DNA of 44,738 bases from the IMG/VR virus record IMGVR_UViG_3300009085_000009, positions 1 to 44,738 of that record; one strand, written 5' to 3'. Positions within the stretch are counted from its first letter, which is position 1, and each line of letters opens with the position of its first letter. Both the position numbers and the translations under genes were made by a program. The notes under the pieces were generated by a model, which made no database searches, was not told the origin of the DNA, and saw nothing but the letters and a program-made list of their open reading frames with translations. The DNA comes from a virus. Of the stretch, positions 12,457-21,300 are shown in pieces.

Positions 12457-13266
12457 ATGAGTAATGAATTAGTTAGTAGAAATAATTTCTCACTATCTGA
12501 ACTAGAAAAGATAGGTGAAACAATGTGTAAAAGCGGTTTGTTTTCAGACTTAAAGGCATCATCACAGGCTGTGGTTAAGATATTAGCTGGAAGAGAAATG
12601 GGCTTTGAGCCGTTTACGTCAATAAATGGAGTTCATATTATACAAGGTAAACCAGTTATATCTGCAAACCTTATGGCTTCAGCCTTAAAGAGAACTAATA
12701 AATATAATTACACAGTAACAAAGCATGACGACAATGAAGTTTCAATTGATTTTTTTGAATACAGAGAAGGTAAATATATTAAGATAGGAGCCTCAAGCTT
12801 TAATATGGGTGAAGCTCAAAAAGCTGGTTTATCATCCAGGGATAATTGGAGAAAATATCCGCGCAACATGTTGTTTGCTAGAGCAATGAGCAATGGTATT
12901 AAGTGGTATTGTCCAGACGTTTTAAATGGTAATACAGTATATACTCCAGATGAACTAGGCGCAACAGAAGACGAAGATGGCGGAATTATAGATATTACAC
13001 CACAGAAAATACAAATTGATTCTGAAAAAAAAGAAACACATAACTTAGTTGAGCAAGAAAAAAGCAAATTAGAAAGACAAGATGTTTTATTAAAAAACAT
13101 AAGGCAATATAAAACACTTGATTCTCTAGGTATATTTTATCGTGAAATAATGGACGAAGTAACAGCAATGAATGATACAGATTTTAAAAAGAAATTTAAT
13201 AATGAAGTAAAAAAATATAAAAAAGAATTGCAAGATGAAGTTGGAAAACAAGATATCAATCAATAA
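12457..13266 (+). CDS. Putative RecT-like single-strand annealing protein
   Basis: AGGAG precedes the ATG. The N-terminal half reads VVKILAGREMGFEPF, then HIIQGKPVISANLMASALKR, then a YPRNMLFARAMSNG block and YTPDELG. This is the pattern of a phage protein family usually annotated as RecT-type recombinase or annealing protein. At 269 residues the length fits. The C-terminal third is a charged coiled region. It is followed directly by SSB, as expected for a recombination pair. I see no exonuclease gene nearby, so the family assignment is likely but not certain. Confidence 0.65.
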   Translation: MSNELVSRNNFSLSELEKIGETMCKSGLFSDLKASSQAVVKILAGREMGFEPFTSINGVHIIQGKPVISANLMASALKRTNKYNYTVTKHDDNEVSIDFFEYREGKYIKIGASSFNMGEAQKAGLSSRDNWRKYPRNMLFARAMSNGIKWYCPDVLNGNTVYTPDELGATEDEDGGIIDITPQKIQIDSEKKETHNLVEQEKSKLERQDVLLKNIRQYKTLDSLGIFYREIMDEVTAMNDTDFKKKFNNEVKKYKKELQDEVGKQDINQ

Positions 13267-13269
13267 CTA

Positions 13270-13626
13270 ATGAGAAAATATATGAGCGATTTAAATAACT
13301 TTTTTGTTGGCGGGGAAATTATAGGTATAACTCATGACAACAAAGGATATGCAAGTATTAAAATAAAATCAAATAGAGAAACACAGTCAAAGAAAGAAGA
13401 TTTAATCATTCCAGTAGCTATTTGGGGTGAAAAGATTGGTCAAGCTCAAATTGGTGACTATGTTATAGCCCAAGGATATATCAATGCGCGAATGGTCCAA
13501 AGAAAAGATGGAAGCGGATCATTTCCATCTTTATCAATAGTTGCGTCATCTATAAGCATAATATCTTCTAATAAAGATAATATAGAAACTCAACAAACTT
13601 TCGGAGACGATGAAATACCTTTTTAA
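13270..13626 (+). CDS. ssb: Single-stranded DNA-binding protein
   Basis: The OB-fold pattern is visible: FFVGGEIIGITHDNKGY, LIIPVAIWGEKIGQAQIGDYV, then GYINARM. The C-terminus DDEIPF is the acidic tip by which SSB proteins bind partner proteins. At 118 residues it is a short phage form. ATG 13282 is an alternative start with a weak GAGA site. It follows the annealing protein within four bases. Eighteen more sense codons follow its TAA in frame, but the canonical tip shows the TAA is the true end. Confidence 0.85.
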   Translation: MRKYMSDLNNFFVGGEIIGITHDNKGYASIKIKSNRETQSKKEDLIIPVAIWGEKIGQAQIGDYVIAQGYINARMVQRKDGSGSFPSLSIVASSISIISSNKDNIETQQTFGDDEIPF

Positions 13627-13690
13627 TTAGAAGTATTCAAAGAAATATCAGGTATAGATGTTGCAAAAGAACTTTGTTTATAGGTGAGTT

Positions 13691-14137
13691 ATGAAAAATT
13701 TTGAACATTATGTTTGTACTTTTGAACAGGCAAAACAATTGAATGAACTTGGTGTAAAAAAAGAAAGTTGTTTCTACTGGACTGATGGGTTTAATAATTT
13801 ACCTGAAATTACACTTTTTGAAGTGGATAAATGTTATTCAGCATTTACAAGCCAGGATCTTTGCGAATTAATTGTTGAATATATAGACAAACATAATTTA
13901 TCAGAATATTGCGAATGTGAACTGGTAGATGAAGCAATCCACCTGGAAATACAACCTAAAGATAGAGAAAACAACATAGGATACCTGTTTTATAGTATTA
14001 GATTGGGAACAAGCGAATTCGATCCTTACGATGGAGATCACGTTTATATATTTGAATTATATGCTGAAACAGAAGCAATTGCTAGAGCAGAATTTTTAAT
14101 TTATTTGTTTAAAAATAAATGTACAAAAAATTTATAA
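13691..14137 (+). CDS. Hypothetical protein, 148 residues
   Basis: A GGTGAG site precedes the ATG. The protein is acidic, with Tyr and Phe in strands, and begins [21 protein letters not shown], a pattern that recurs in small phage and prophage proteins of unknown function. The C-terminal helix contains [10 protein letters not shown]. It lies between SSB and CsrA. Confidence 0.7.
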   Translation: MKNFEHYVCTFEQAKQLNELGVKKESCFYWTDGFNNLPEITLFEVDKCYSAFTSQDLCELIVEYIDKHNLSEYCECELVDEAIHLEIQPKDRENNIGYLFYSIRLGTSEFDPYDGDHVYIFELYAETEAIARAEFLIYLFKNKCTKNL

Positions 14138-14154
14138 ATAATTGGAGAAGGATA

Positions 14155-14340
14155 ATGTTAATTTTAACGAGAAAACTAGGCGAGTCAATCATAATTGGTG
14201 ATAATGTTAGCATAACAGTTGTATCACACAAAGATGGTAATATAAAACTTGGCGTAGAAGCACCAAAAGAAATATCAGTTCACAGAGAAGAAATTTATTA
14301 TAAAATAAAAAATAATGAACATATCGAAAAAAAGGGGTAA
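14155..14340 (+). CDS. csrA: Phage-encoded CsrA (carbon storage regulator / RsmA-type RNA-binding protein)
   Basis: The start is ATG 14155 after GGAGAAGG; an upstream in-frame ATG at 14119 lies inside the previous gene. The 61-residue product begins [18 protein letters not shown] and has [12 protein letters not shown], with L4, R6 and R44, the residues that contact GGA motifs in RNA. This is the size of bacterial CsrA. CsrA dimers bind GGA in hairpin loops near ribosome sites and alter translation and mRNA stability. A phage copy could reprogramme the host or regulate its own GGA-rich leaders. Confidence 0.93.
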   Translation: MLILTRKLGESIIIGDNVSITVVSHKDGNIKLGVEAPKEISVHREEIYYKIKNNEHIEKKG

Positions 14341-14342
14341 AT

Positions 14343-14732
14343 ATGGCTAAAATAGAAATATTATTGACAGATGGAAAATCAACGTTTTTTAAGGAAATAT
14401 TTAAAAAAGAAATTAAATCTTATAAAATAACACACGATGTTGCTGAAGCATTGTACAATATATTTTTAGATAATATAGGAGAAGAGCCTAAAGTAATTAT
14501 ACGAGATGACCTCAGCGAATATGCATCACATTGTATTGCCACAATGATGAGGTCTAAAAACGTGCCAGATTCAACGGTTATAACATTAAAAGCAGATAAG
14601 ATTTGTGGCGGCGTTATACTATGGTATGGCGAAGAAATGAAGGAAAAAGAAATGATAAACCCAATTAAAAAGTTATATATAATATTGAGAGCAAAATATA
14701 GGCAATTCAGAAGAAAAGACTGCGAAAAATGA
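14343..14732 (+). CDS. Hypothetical protein, 129 residues
   Basis: It starts two bases after csrA and is probably cotranscribed. The protein is alpha/beta with a helical, basic C-terminus (YIILRAKYRQFRRKDCEK). No family is recognised. Confidence 0.65.
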   Translation: MAKIEILLTDGKSTFFKEIFKKEIKSYKITHDVAEALYNIFLDNIGEEPKVIIRDDLSEYASHCIATMMRSKNVPDSTVITLKADKICGGVILWYGEEMKEKEMINPIKKLYIILRAKYRQFRRKDCEK

Positions 14733-14763
14733 CAGAAAATACAACTATATTGGAGCAAAGTAA

Positions 14764-15012
14764 ATGATAAAATATACATCAAAAATATCTAATAACTATA
14801 TAAATAAATTAAAAAACGATATAAATCAAACAAAACACATAACAGAATGTGCAATGATATATAATTCATGTTTGGATATTTGTATTAGAAATTGCGCTAC
14901 AATATCAGATATAATTTATATTTCAAAAATATTTTTAATAAAAACAGCAGACTTGATTTCTGAAAAAGGATATTGGACAAGTGATGTGTATAAAAAAACA
15001 AAGATACAATAA
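14764..15012 (+). CDS. Hypothetical helical protein, 82 residues
   Basis: TTGGAGC precedes the ATG. The protein is mostly helical, with three Cys in the middle (CAMIYNSCLDICIRNC). No recognised family. It lies in the distal part of the rightward operon. Confidence 0.6.
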   Translation: MIKYTSKISNNYINKLKNDINQTKHITECAMIYNSCLDICIRNCATISDIIYISKIFLIKTADLISEKGYWTSDVYKKTKIQ

Positions 15013-15022
15013 ATGGTGAACC

Positions 15023-15199
15023 ATGAAACAAAAAGAATTATTTTGTGGATTATGCAGAAAATATACACCACATAGAATATATAAAAATTTTACTGTAGCA
15101 GAACGAATAATAGGGGCTCTATTTACTTTTGGATTAAATGAGGTAATGGTTGAAACAACATATGAATGCTTAGTTTGTAGATATTATTGGATAGAATAA
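15023..15199 (+). CDS. Short zinc-ribbon protein, 58 residues
   Basis: The ATG at 15023 follows GGTGAACC. C8 and C11 (FCGLC) and C49 and C52 (ECLVC) form a four-Cys ribbon, with a short hydrophobic stretch between them (IIGALFTFGL). The stop lies in the convergent terminator hairpin. It is the last gene of the rightward operon. Confidence 0.65.
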   Translation: MKQKELFCGLCRKYTPHRIYKNFTVAERIIGALFTFGLNEVMVETTYECLVCRYYWIE

Positions 15200-15233
15200 T
15201 TTTATTATTTGCCAATAATATCTATTATTCTAT
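15191..15233. terminator. Convergent hairpin terminator between the rightward and late operons
   Basis: ATAGAATAAT (15191-15200) pairs perfectly with ATTATTCTAT (15224-15233). Inside, ATTATT and AATAAT (15204-15219) form a second stem around TGCC. The AT-rich hairpin covers the last codons of both converging genes and could stop transcription in both directions. Confidence 0.6.
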
Positions 15234-15480
15234 CTAAACGCTTATTAATTTTTTGCATTTCGAATAGCAAATCTTTTAATAACTCATTGTTACGCTCTTC
15301 ATCTTTCTCAAAAACATCTAATAAAGCATTCATTCTATCTTCTTCATTTTTCGAAGAGCAATCCATTTTCTTAGAAAATACTTTATAATATTTATAAATA
15401 GCGAATATTGCAGCAGAAATAGTTACACATCCGCTAAAAATTTCAGCAAATAATTCATTGTTTATTATGCTCATAAGCAC
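15205..15480 (-). CDS. Small membrane protein with coiled coil, 91 residues
   Basis: A transmembrane segment covers about residues 10-30 (AEIFSGCVTISAAIFAIY), followed by a charged coiled coil (NELLKDLLFEMQKINKRLDRI). That arrangement resembles an inner-membrane spanin or holin accessory, and it lies at the distal end of the late operon near the lysis genes. There is no lipoprotein partner in the usual nested position, so the spanin idea is weak. It overlaps the upstream membrane gene by 26 bases. Confidence 0.6.
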   Translation of the reverse strand: MLMSIINNELFAEIFSGCVTISAAIFAIYKYYKVFSKKMDCSSKNEEDRMNALLDVFEKDEERNNELLKDLLFEMQKINKRLDRIIDIIGK

Positions 15481-15952
15481 TCTCTGCTATATTAATTGAT
15501 TCTTTTAATCTTTTAATTTCAGCAGATAGTTCGCTGTTTTTTTTCTTTTCTGCAATATAATTTCTTATAACTTTTTTACTTAATATTTTCTCTTTTGTCA
15601 TTTCACAAATTCCCAGGCAGATTGATACAAACAAGCCTGCTGTACATACGTCAAAGCACATACTACTAATAACGTGATATAGTGGTGAAATGTGAACAAA
15701 TATATACATAATATATAATGCTAAAATCCCAAGAGATGAAACTAAAATAGATACTAACAACTTTCTGCTACAAAACATTAAAGCTTTCGTTTGTATAACC
15801 CTAACACCCCATAAGAAAACAACTGGAGTAGTTAATTTTGGTAATATGAATTGGTATTTTGGTAGTAATAAAATTATAAAAAAACAAGCAATTAATATTA
15901 AAAATGTTATATACAACATGGCTTCTGTAATTATATAATCACGACTTTTCAT
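15455..15952 (-). CDS. Multi-pass membrane protein, 165 residues
   Basis: About four transmembrane segments can be seen in the first 120 residues, including MLYITFLILIACFFIILLL, then a cytoplasmic charged coiled tail (EKKKNSELSAEIKRLKES). It is not similar to a holin family I know. It sits between the HAD protein and the small TM/coiled-coil protein, so the last two genes may form a membrane pair. Confidence 0.65.
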   Translation of the reverse strand: MKSRDYIITEAMLYITFLILIACFFIILLLPKYQFILPKLTTPVVFLWGVRVIQTKALMFCSRKLLVSILVSSLGILALYIMYIFVHISPLYHVISSMCFDVCTAGLFVSICLGICEMTKEKILSKKVIRNYIAEKKKNSELSAEIKRLKESINIAESAYEHNKQ

Positions 15953-15953
15953 A

Positions 15954-16583
15954 TCACATATCCTCGGTTATGAGATAGAATGGATTTGATAATTTAATTA
16001 TATTTTCTGAATATCCACCATTTAAATCTGTTTGCTGGTCTCCTATATTTATTAATATCCTTTTGTTATCACTATATATATATTTTCTTTGAGCTATTTT
16101 AAATTCCTGTATTGTTTTATAAATATCATTCTCTTTGTTTTGGCGAAGAATTAATTTATAATTATTATAACCAGCAAAAGAAAGACACTGCACGGTAGAG
16201 TCTCTATATTTTTCACGACGACTTGTTATGATATAGCAAGGAATATCTCTATTTTGGCAATATGTATAAAAATCTAAAACTGGTTTTAAAGATGGGAAAT
16301 TTATAGTATTTAAAGCTTTCTCAATAATAAAATCATTCCACCCCCAGTCCCATGACTGCATTAATGATAGTTCACTAATCAAAGTTTCATCCATATCAAA
16401 AACAATTACATCACCATATTTAAATTGATTATCAATAATGCTATAACATATTGAAATTTCATCAAGCAATTCCTCGTAATAATCTCCGCTATTAACATAT
16501 AATTGTAATTCTTGTTTAAATACATCGAGGTTTTTCGGTTCTGTATTTTTTACAAATAATTTTTTTATTTCATTAAAAATCAT
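15954..16583 (-). CDS. HAD-superfamily phosphatase, class B acid-phosphatase-like
   Basis: The four HAD motifs are present. Motif I is DMDET at residues 63-67, with D63 as nucleophile and D65 as acid/base. Motif II is T120-S121 in IITSRR. A Lys near 156 suits motif III, and GDQQTDL at 181-187 is motif IV. The DMDET form and the long cap between motifs I and II suit class B acid phosphatases or related 5'-nucleotidases. There is no signal peptide, so it should act in the cytoplasm on a nucleotide or small phosphate ester. It lies in the late operon after the holin. Confidence 0.8.
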   Translation of the reverse strand: MIFNEIKKLFVKNTEPKNLDVFKQELQLYVNSGDYYEELLDEISICYSIIDNQFKYGDVIVFDMDETLISELSLMQSWDWGWNDFIIEKALNTINFPSLKPVLDFYTYCQNRDIPCYIITSRREKYRDSTVQCLSFAGYNNYKLILRQNKENDIYKTIQEFKIAQRKYIYSDNKRILINIGDQQTDLNGGYSENIIKLSNPFYLITEDM

Positions 16584-16672
16584 ATTGACATTCTCTATTA
16601 AATATAGTATAAAAATAAATGTAAATCATACAACGAATATATAATTTACGCATTGAAAGTTATTTTCCTTTC

Positions 16673-16691
16673 GCTCAAGCGGTGTGTGAGC
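16673..16691. other. Hairpin in the holin-HAD intergenic region
   Basis: GCTCA (16673-16677) pairs with TGAGC (16687-16691) around nine bases. It lies between element B and the HAD start at 16583. The rest of the 173-base interval is AT-rich. Confidence 0.4.
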
Positions 16692-16704
16692 AATAACTAC
16701 CGTC

Positions 16705-16752
16705 GCGCTAAGGTTTGATCCTCCTCTGGTATTACAATACAAATCTTAGCGC
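16705..16752 (-). ncRNA. Structured element B, sharing its loop motif with element A
   Basis: GCGCTAAG (16705-16712) and CTTAGCGC (16745-16752) form a perfect eight-base stem. The loop, in leftward RNA, contains ACCAGAGGAGGATC and AACCTTA, which match the reverse complement of element A except for a few deleted bases and one substitution. It lies directly 3' of the holin gene in the late transcript. On the plus strand the right arm is followed by ATTTTTATTT, so it might stop rightward transcripts. A and B RNA loops are complementary over ten bases. Confidence 0.55.
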
Positions 16753-16756
16753 ATTT

Positions 16757-17158
16757 TTATTTCTTTCTTTTCTTATCAAAACTTCTTGCCCCAGTATAAC
16801 CCAAATATCCAGCGCCAAATAACCACCATAAATCATCTGGTATAGCTTTTAGCCAAGCATTAACTCCATTTATAATACCATTAGCCGTAGATGGACTCAT
16901 AACGCTTATTATACCCATGGGAATTGCAGCTAAGACCATTAAGTAAATAACATATAAAAAGCAAGGACGAGCCCTTGACGTCCATTTATCCTGACTTCTG
17001 GCTTCTTCTATAATTGTAGATACTGAAATTTCTAATTCCTTTAGCTGTCCATCTTGTTGAAGCTTTAATAATTCTAATTTAGCTTTCTCCGCCTCTGTTT
17101 TATCAGGAAAAATCTTGTCTAATATTTTACTACCTATATTCAATATTTCTGGTATCAT
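16757..17158 (-). CDS. Holin of the 3TM (GTA-holin-like) family
   Basis: The 133-residue protein has an amphipathic N-terminal region (ILDKIFPDKTEAEKAKLELL), a QDKWTSRARPCFLY junction, then hydrophobic segments near residues 68-90 and 105-122, and a basic KKRKK tail. This is the pattern of the 3TM holins found in alpha- and gammaproteobacterial phages. It would permeabilise the inner membrane so that the endolysin reaches the wall. It lies next to the VRR-NUC gene and the endolysin. Confidence 0.85.
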   Translation of the reverse strand: MIPEILNIGSKILDKIFPDKTEAEKAKLELLKLQQDGQLKELEISVSTIIEEARSQDKWTSRARPCFLYVIYLMVLAAIPMGIISVMSPSTANGIINGVNAWLKAIPDDLWWLFGAGYLGYTGARSFDKKRKK

Positions 17159-17161
17159 AAT

Positions 17162-17530
17162 TTACCTATAGTTATCTTCTATTATTTTACAAAATTCGTC
17201 AATACTTCTACAAATATAATAAAGGCACCCAGCGTCTTTGGATAATTGTTCAAAATTATTTTGCTCACCACTCTGTTTATTCTTTCCTGCTTTTAGTTCA
17301 ATCCAAACAACACTTTGTCCTTGCTTCGTTTTCTTTAAAATAAATAAATCAGAAATACCTCTTCTTACACCAATTTTTTTTTGAAACATAGCTCTTATAA
17401 TATTTACTTTAGCATTATCACTATATTTAATACCATGGTTTACCGCATAACAACATTTACTTATATCTGGATATTTCCAAGATAATAATTCTATTATAGA
17501 TATTTGCAAAGATGTTTCAGGATGCTTCAT
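17162..17530 (-). CDS. VRR-NUC domain nuclease, 122 residues
   Basis: The protein is a single VRR-NUC module of the PD-(D/E)XK superfamily: GVRRGISDLFI with D61, VVWIELKAGKNKQS with E78 and K80, and Q90 in SGEQ. Phage members are small stand-alone structure-specific nucleases or Holliday-junction resolvase-like enzymes. Here it lies between endolysin and holin in the late operon, so a role in resolving or trimming replicated DNA for packaging is likely. It overlaps the endolysin stop by 14 bases. Confidence 0.88.
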   Translation of the reverse strand: MKHPETSLQISIIELLSWKYPDISKCCYAVNHGIKYSDNAKVNIIRAMFQKKIGVRRGISDLFILKKTKQGQSVVWIELKAGKNKQSGEQNNFEQLSKDAGCLYYICRSIDEFCKIIEDNYR

Positions 17531-18059
17531 TTAAAATATATCTCTTGTAGTTTGAAACAAATTCTTCAACAGTTCCTTTTCCTAACTCGGTATTATAGTA
17601 TTTCTTCCAATAACAACCCAATCGATTTATATTCTTGGCATCATCAGGTAATACTTCTTTTACACGTAAATAATGAATTCTACACATTGCTGTAGAAAAA
17701 TATAGATTACCAATTAAATTACAGGCTAATAAATCTCTATCTTCTTTAGTATCACTTCCATTTAAAAAACAATCTAATGAACCACCAAAATATAAAGATG
17801 ATATTTTTTTAAATAAATCTTTTTTATAAGACAAACAATTAATTAAAATATCTTTAGCCGTAGCCAATTCCATTTGATAAATACCTAAACCACCAGCTGT
17901 CAATACTTTATTAAACCCAATTTGTTTTATATATGATCCGCAATGTGATTCTTGAGCAGCAGTACCGAGTATCAAATTAACTGCTGCCGGATAATTCAAT
18001 TCTAAATAATCAAGAACCTGGGTAATAACGAAATATTTTAATTGATTTATATCTATCAT
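17517..18059 (-). CDS. Endolysin, lysozyme/transglycosylase-like
   Basis: The segment LGTAAQESHCGSYI places a Glu (E37) like the catalytic residue of lysozyme-fold transglycosylases, and GGLGIYQME follows as in the same fold. The 180-residue protein has no signal peptide or cell-wall-binding repeat and would need the adjacent holin for export. Related stand-alone proteins occur in other podoviruses. The alternative, a virion-associated muramidase, is less likely because of the position next to the holin. Confidence 0.75.
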   Translation of the reverse strand: MIDINQLKYFVITQVLDYLELNYPAAVNLILGTAAQESHCGSYIKQIGFNKVLTAGGLGIYQMELATAKDILINCLSYKKDLFKKISSLYFGGSLDCFLNGSDTKEDRDLLACNLIGNLYFSTAMCRIHYLRVKEVLPDDAKNINRLGCYWKKYYNTELGKGTVEEFVSNYKRYILNEAS

Positions 18060-18084
18060 TGTTATTTTTGCGTTTTTTTATAAA

Positions 18085-18363
18085 TTATGATGGCCTATAA
18101 TCTTTATGTGATTGCACAATATTTCCTAATGTAACAACTTGCCCTTCAGTTAACGGAGTATTTAAAAAAATTAGTGAGCATGTTGTTTCATTGCATTGCA
18201 TATTACATTCAATGCTTAATCCGGCAAAAACATCTTGCACTAAAGTTTCAGTTTTCATGGGATTGTTAATATCGTAATGCCCATTATATTGAGCAAGATC
18301 CCCTTCTAATCCACTGTAAACTTCTCGCGAATAATTATATCTATATTCTATTGTATCAACCAT
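18085..18363 (-). CDS. Hypothetical protein, 92 residues
   Basis: It begins 8 bases inside the end of the large fibre gene and precedes the endolysin. The sequence is mixed, with Cys near the middle (ECNMQCNETTC), and ends VTLGNIVQSHKDYRPS. No family recognised. Its place suggests a fibre-associated or late accessory protein. Confidence 0.6.
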   Translation of the reverse strand: MVDTIEYRYNYSREVYSGLEGDLAQYNGHYDINNPMKTETLVQDVFAGLSIECNMQCNETTCSLIFLNTPLTEGQVVTLGNIVQSHKDYRPS

Positions 18364-21300
18364 ATATTTTTCTCCGATAATAAGTTAATTCGATATCAGT
18401 ATAACGTATTGTTCCACCGATTGTTTTGTGATCTACAAAAAAACCAAAAGAACCTTTGGCCATTGCTTGATTCAGCATCGATGCAACAACAGATAAATCT
18501 AGTACGTTCGTAAGCTTATCAAGTGTTCCAGTTAGGTCGTAAGTGGCTGTAGTATTAGCTTCGGCATAATGATTATATAGTTCGTTTGGCTCGCCATACT
18601 CACTATTTAAATCAATATTTTTTCCACTCCCATCGGTTCCTGTACCAGGATAACCACGCAAATAAAAACTAACTAGCGATTGAAAATCAGCAGGTATTTT
18701 ACACTCAAATCTTGCGCTGCCAGTACCGGAAATAGCGTTTACTCTATGATATCCGTAATTAGCATCATACTCTATCGTTGCATAATGAGTATGTTGCTCT
18801 AATAAGTCACCGTAAATTCTAAAATATCCACTACCTGCCGAATCTTTAACTTTTTCAATATAAATAACACTGCCCAAACCGGCAGACTTCATGTTATTTT
18901 GCGGTAAAATAACAATATCAGTACTTTGTGTAAAGGTTATTTGGCCTGTACCATCGCAAATAATTTTTCGTTTAAAACCGTTAGTTAAGTTTTTGGCCGT
19001 AGTCGCGATTGTAAAAGTAATAGCGCTTGAGCTTGTGAATCTTTCCACAATATCTGAAACTGAATTCTCATCTATTGTCGATGATGTTGTTGCATTATCT
19101 GTTATCTCATCATATTGATTAAGTAGTTTTGTTACATGTTTGTCGTCTAGTAAAGATTGCGCCAACATAAACGGACGATTATTATTTGTAATCACTCCAG
19201 AAACTGATTTGTTAGTAACAATCAGACTACCAGTACACAAATTAAATGATGTTGCCGCATTTAGATAATCAACTTTTCCGTCTACTTCACAGCGAAAGAA
19301 ATCGGTAGCAGCAGAAAGTCTTTTGATATTGCAATATATTCGAGCAAAATCTGCTGTAAATGCACCCGATGCATAATCATCAATATCAAAGTAATAATTA
19401 CCAGATAATGAGCCATTAGATATGTCAATATTACCAGCACCATTTTGGGCTTTTATCGCAACCTTTCCACCATCAATACTATTTGCAAAAACTGCCTGAG
19501 TAATAGTTTTAGCTTCGATAGAGCAATTATGCGTTGCGGAAGTTACAGCACTATCAACTATATCTATAGATTCAAGAGTTTTTATAAAAAATGATCCGGT
19601 ACTACTTAATGTCAATGTAGCAAAAGTGCCATTTCTACAAATAATTCCAGAATTAGTAGCTGAAGTAAGATTACCATTAAAATATGATTGTGATATATCG
19701 ATAATAATTCCATCACCTAAAGCATTAGTTCCAGTTAAATTATCAGTATAAGTGGTTGCACCTAAGCCCTTAATAACAACATTACCACCCAGTGCTTTCG
19801 CTAACACGTTAGCTTGCACTAATGTTTTAACTGATCTGCGTTCGTTTGATCCATCATTTGTATCATAACCATGATCGCCAACATAAATAATTTTTTGTTG
19901 TTTATTTAATATTATCTTACCGCCAGAGGACTCTAAAAATGTCGCTTCAGTATAATCGGCATCATCCGGTAGATAAATTGTTCCACCATTTGCGTAAACC
20001 CTACCTTTTACTTTTTTAGTTTTTACATTAACTATATTACCAGAACGGACTTCAAAAATATCGTAAGTAGAACTTGTCCCAACTATTTCATCTATATCAA
20101 TAAACATCGTAGTGCAAAAATTAGCATCAACGTCGATCTTTGAAGTAATGCGTTGACCCTCAATTCGGCAAGCAGTACCTGTAGAAAGATAGTATTGACA
20201 ATAAATACCTACAGCAGTCGAGGCATTAATAACATTGAAAACAAAATAATTGCTTCTAACAAGGGTATTAGAACCATTTATGTTTGTATATGGAGCTACA
20301 AAATTAATACCGAGTGGTAACGTTACATTAGTATAAGTAGCGCTATCTAAACATAATACAGTATATGGAGTTGATACCGTCGCGCCATAAGTAACCGCAT
20401 TAGCAATCGCAACAGTAGGTAGCGCATTTGCTTCCTCGATGTTTTTACCTTCTTTCAAATCATCTCCACCAGTACGAAAATAAGTAATTCTATTCTGATC
20501 TACGGCAGTTGACCCAGTTGCTGTTACAGTTAACTGACCAGAGGTTGGGTCAATGGCAATAGAAACACCTGATCCAGCAACCAACGCTTGTAGACCTAAA
20601 TTTCCAGAACTATTTACAATTGGGAAATAACCCAACTGTGAAATACCACTATATCCTATTTTAGATAAAAAATTAGCTTGTCCGAATTGAGAATTAATTA
20701 CTTTCGATGAATTGTCACCATTTGCCGGGGTATCACAAGTTGTCCATCTAGCTAGCGATGTTGATGTTCTTATCTTTGTATAGCTATAATTTATATCGCC
20801 ATTGTTGGTATCAGTACCGCTAATTCTATTTCCAATATAACCGTCAAGCGTAGCGTAATCGCCAACTGTAGTATTTGATGAAAAATCCTGTATTGAATCA
20901 ATTAATAATTTATTAATATTAATATCATCAATTCCATCTGATACAAACAATCCATTTTTTGATACGAATTCTTTATCATATTTTAATATACTTGTACCAA
21001 CATCATCTTTTGTAAAAGATTTACAATTAATTCCTTTGAAATAAATTATACTATTTGATTTACAAACAATATCACAATTTAATTCATTTACCCAGGCATT
21101 GGGGGCCCATATAGAAATACCTGATGGAATATTTAAAGCAGTAAATCCACTATATAACTCACTATCTAAAATTATTACAGTAGAATTACCACCTAAAGCA
21201 TTTGCATTAGTTAAACCCTGTTGAATTGTTGAGTTTGCTTTTACAGGACTTTTACCATCTAATAAATCATCACCATTTTTCCTCACGTAAATAGTTTTAT

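Noticed and set aside
12816-13100. Reading frame opposite the annealing protein gene
   Set aside because: It is antisense to a well-supported gene; its Ser/Cys-rich composition is a by-product of the other strand.
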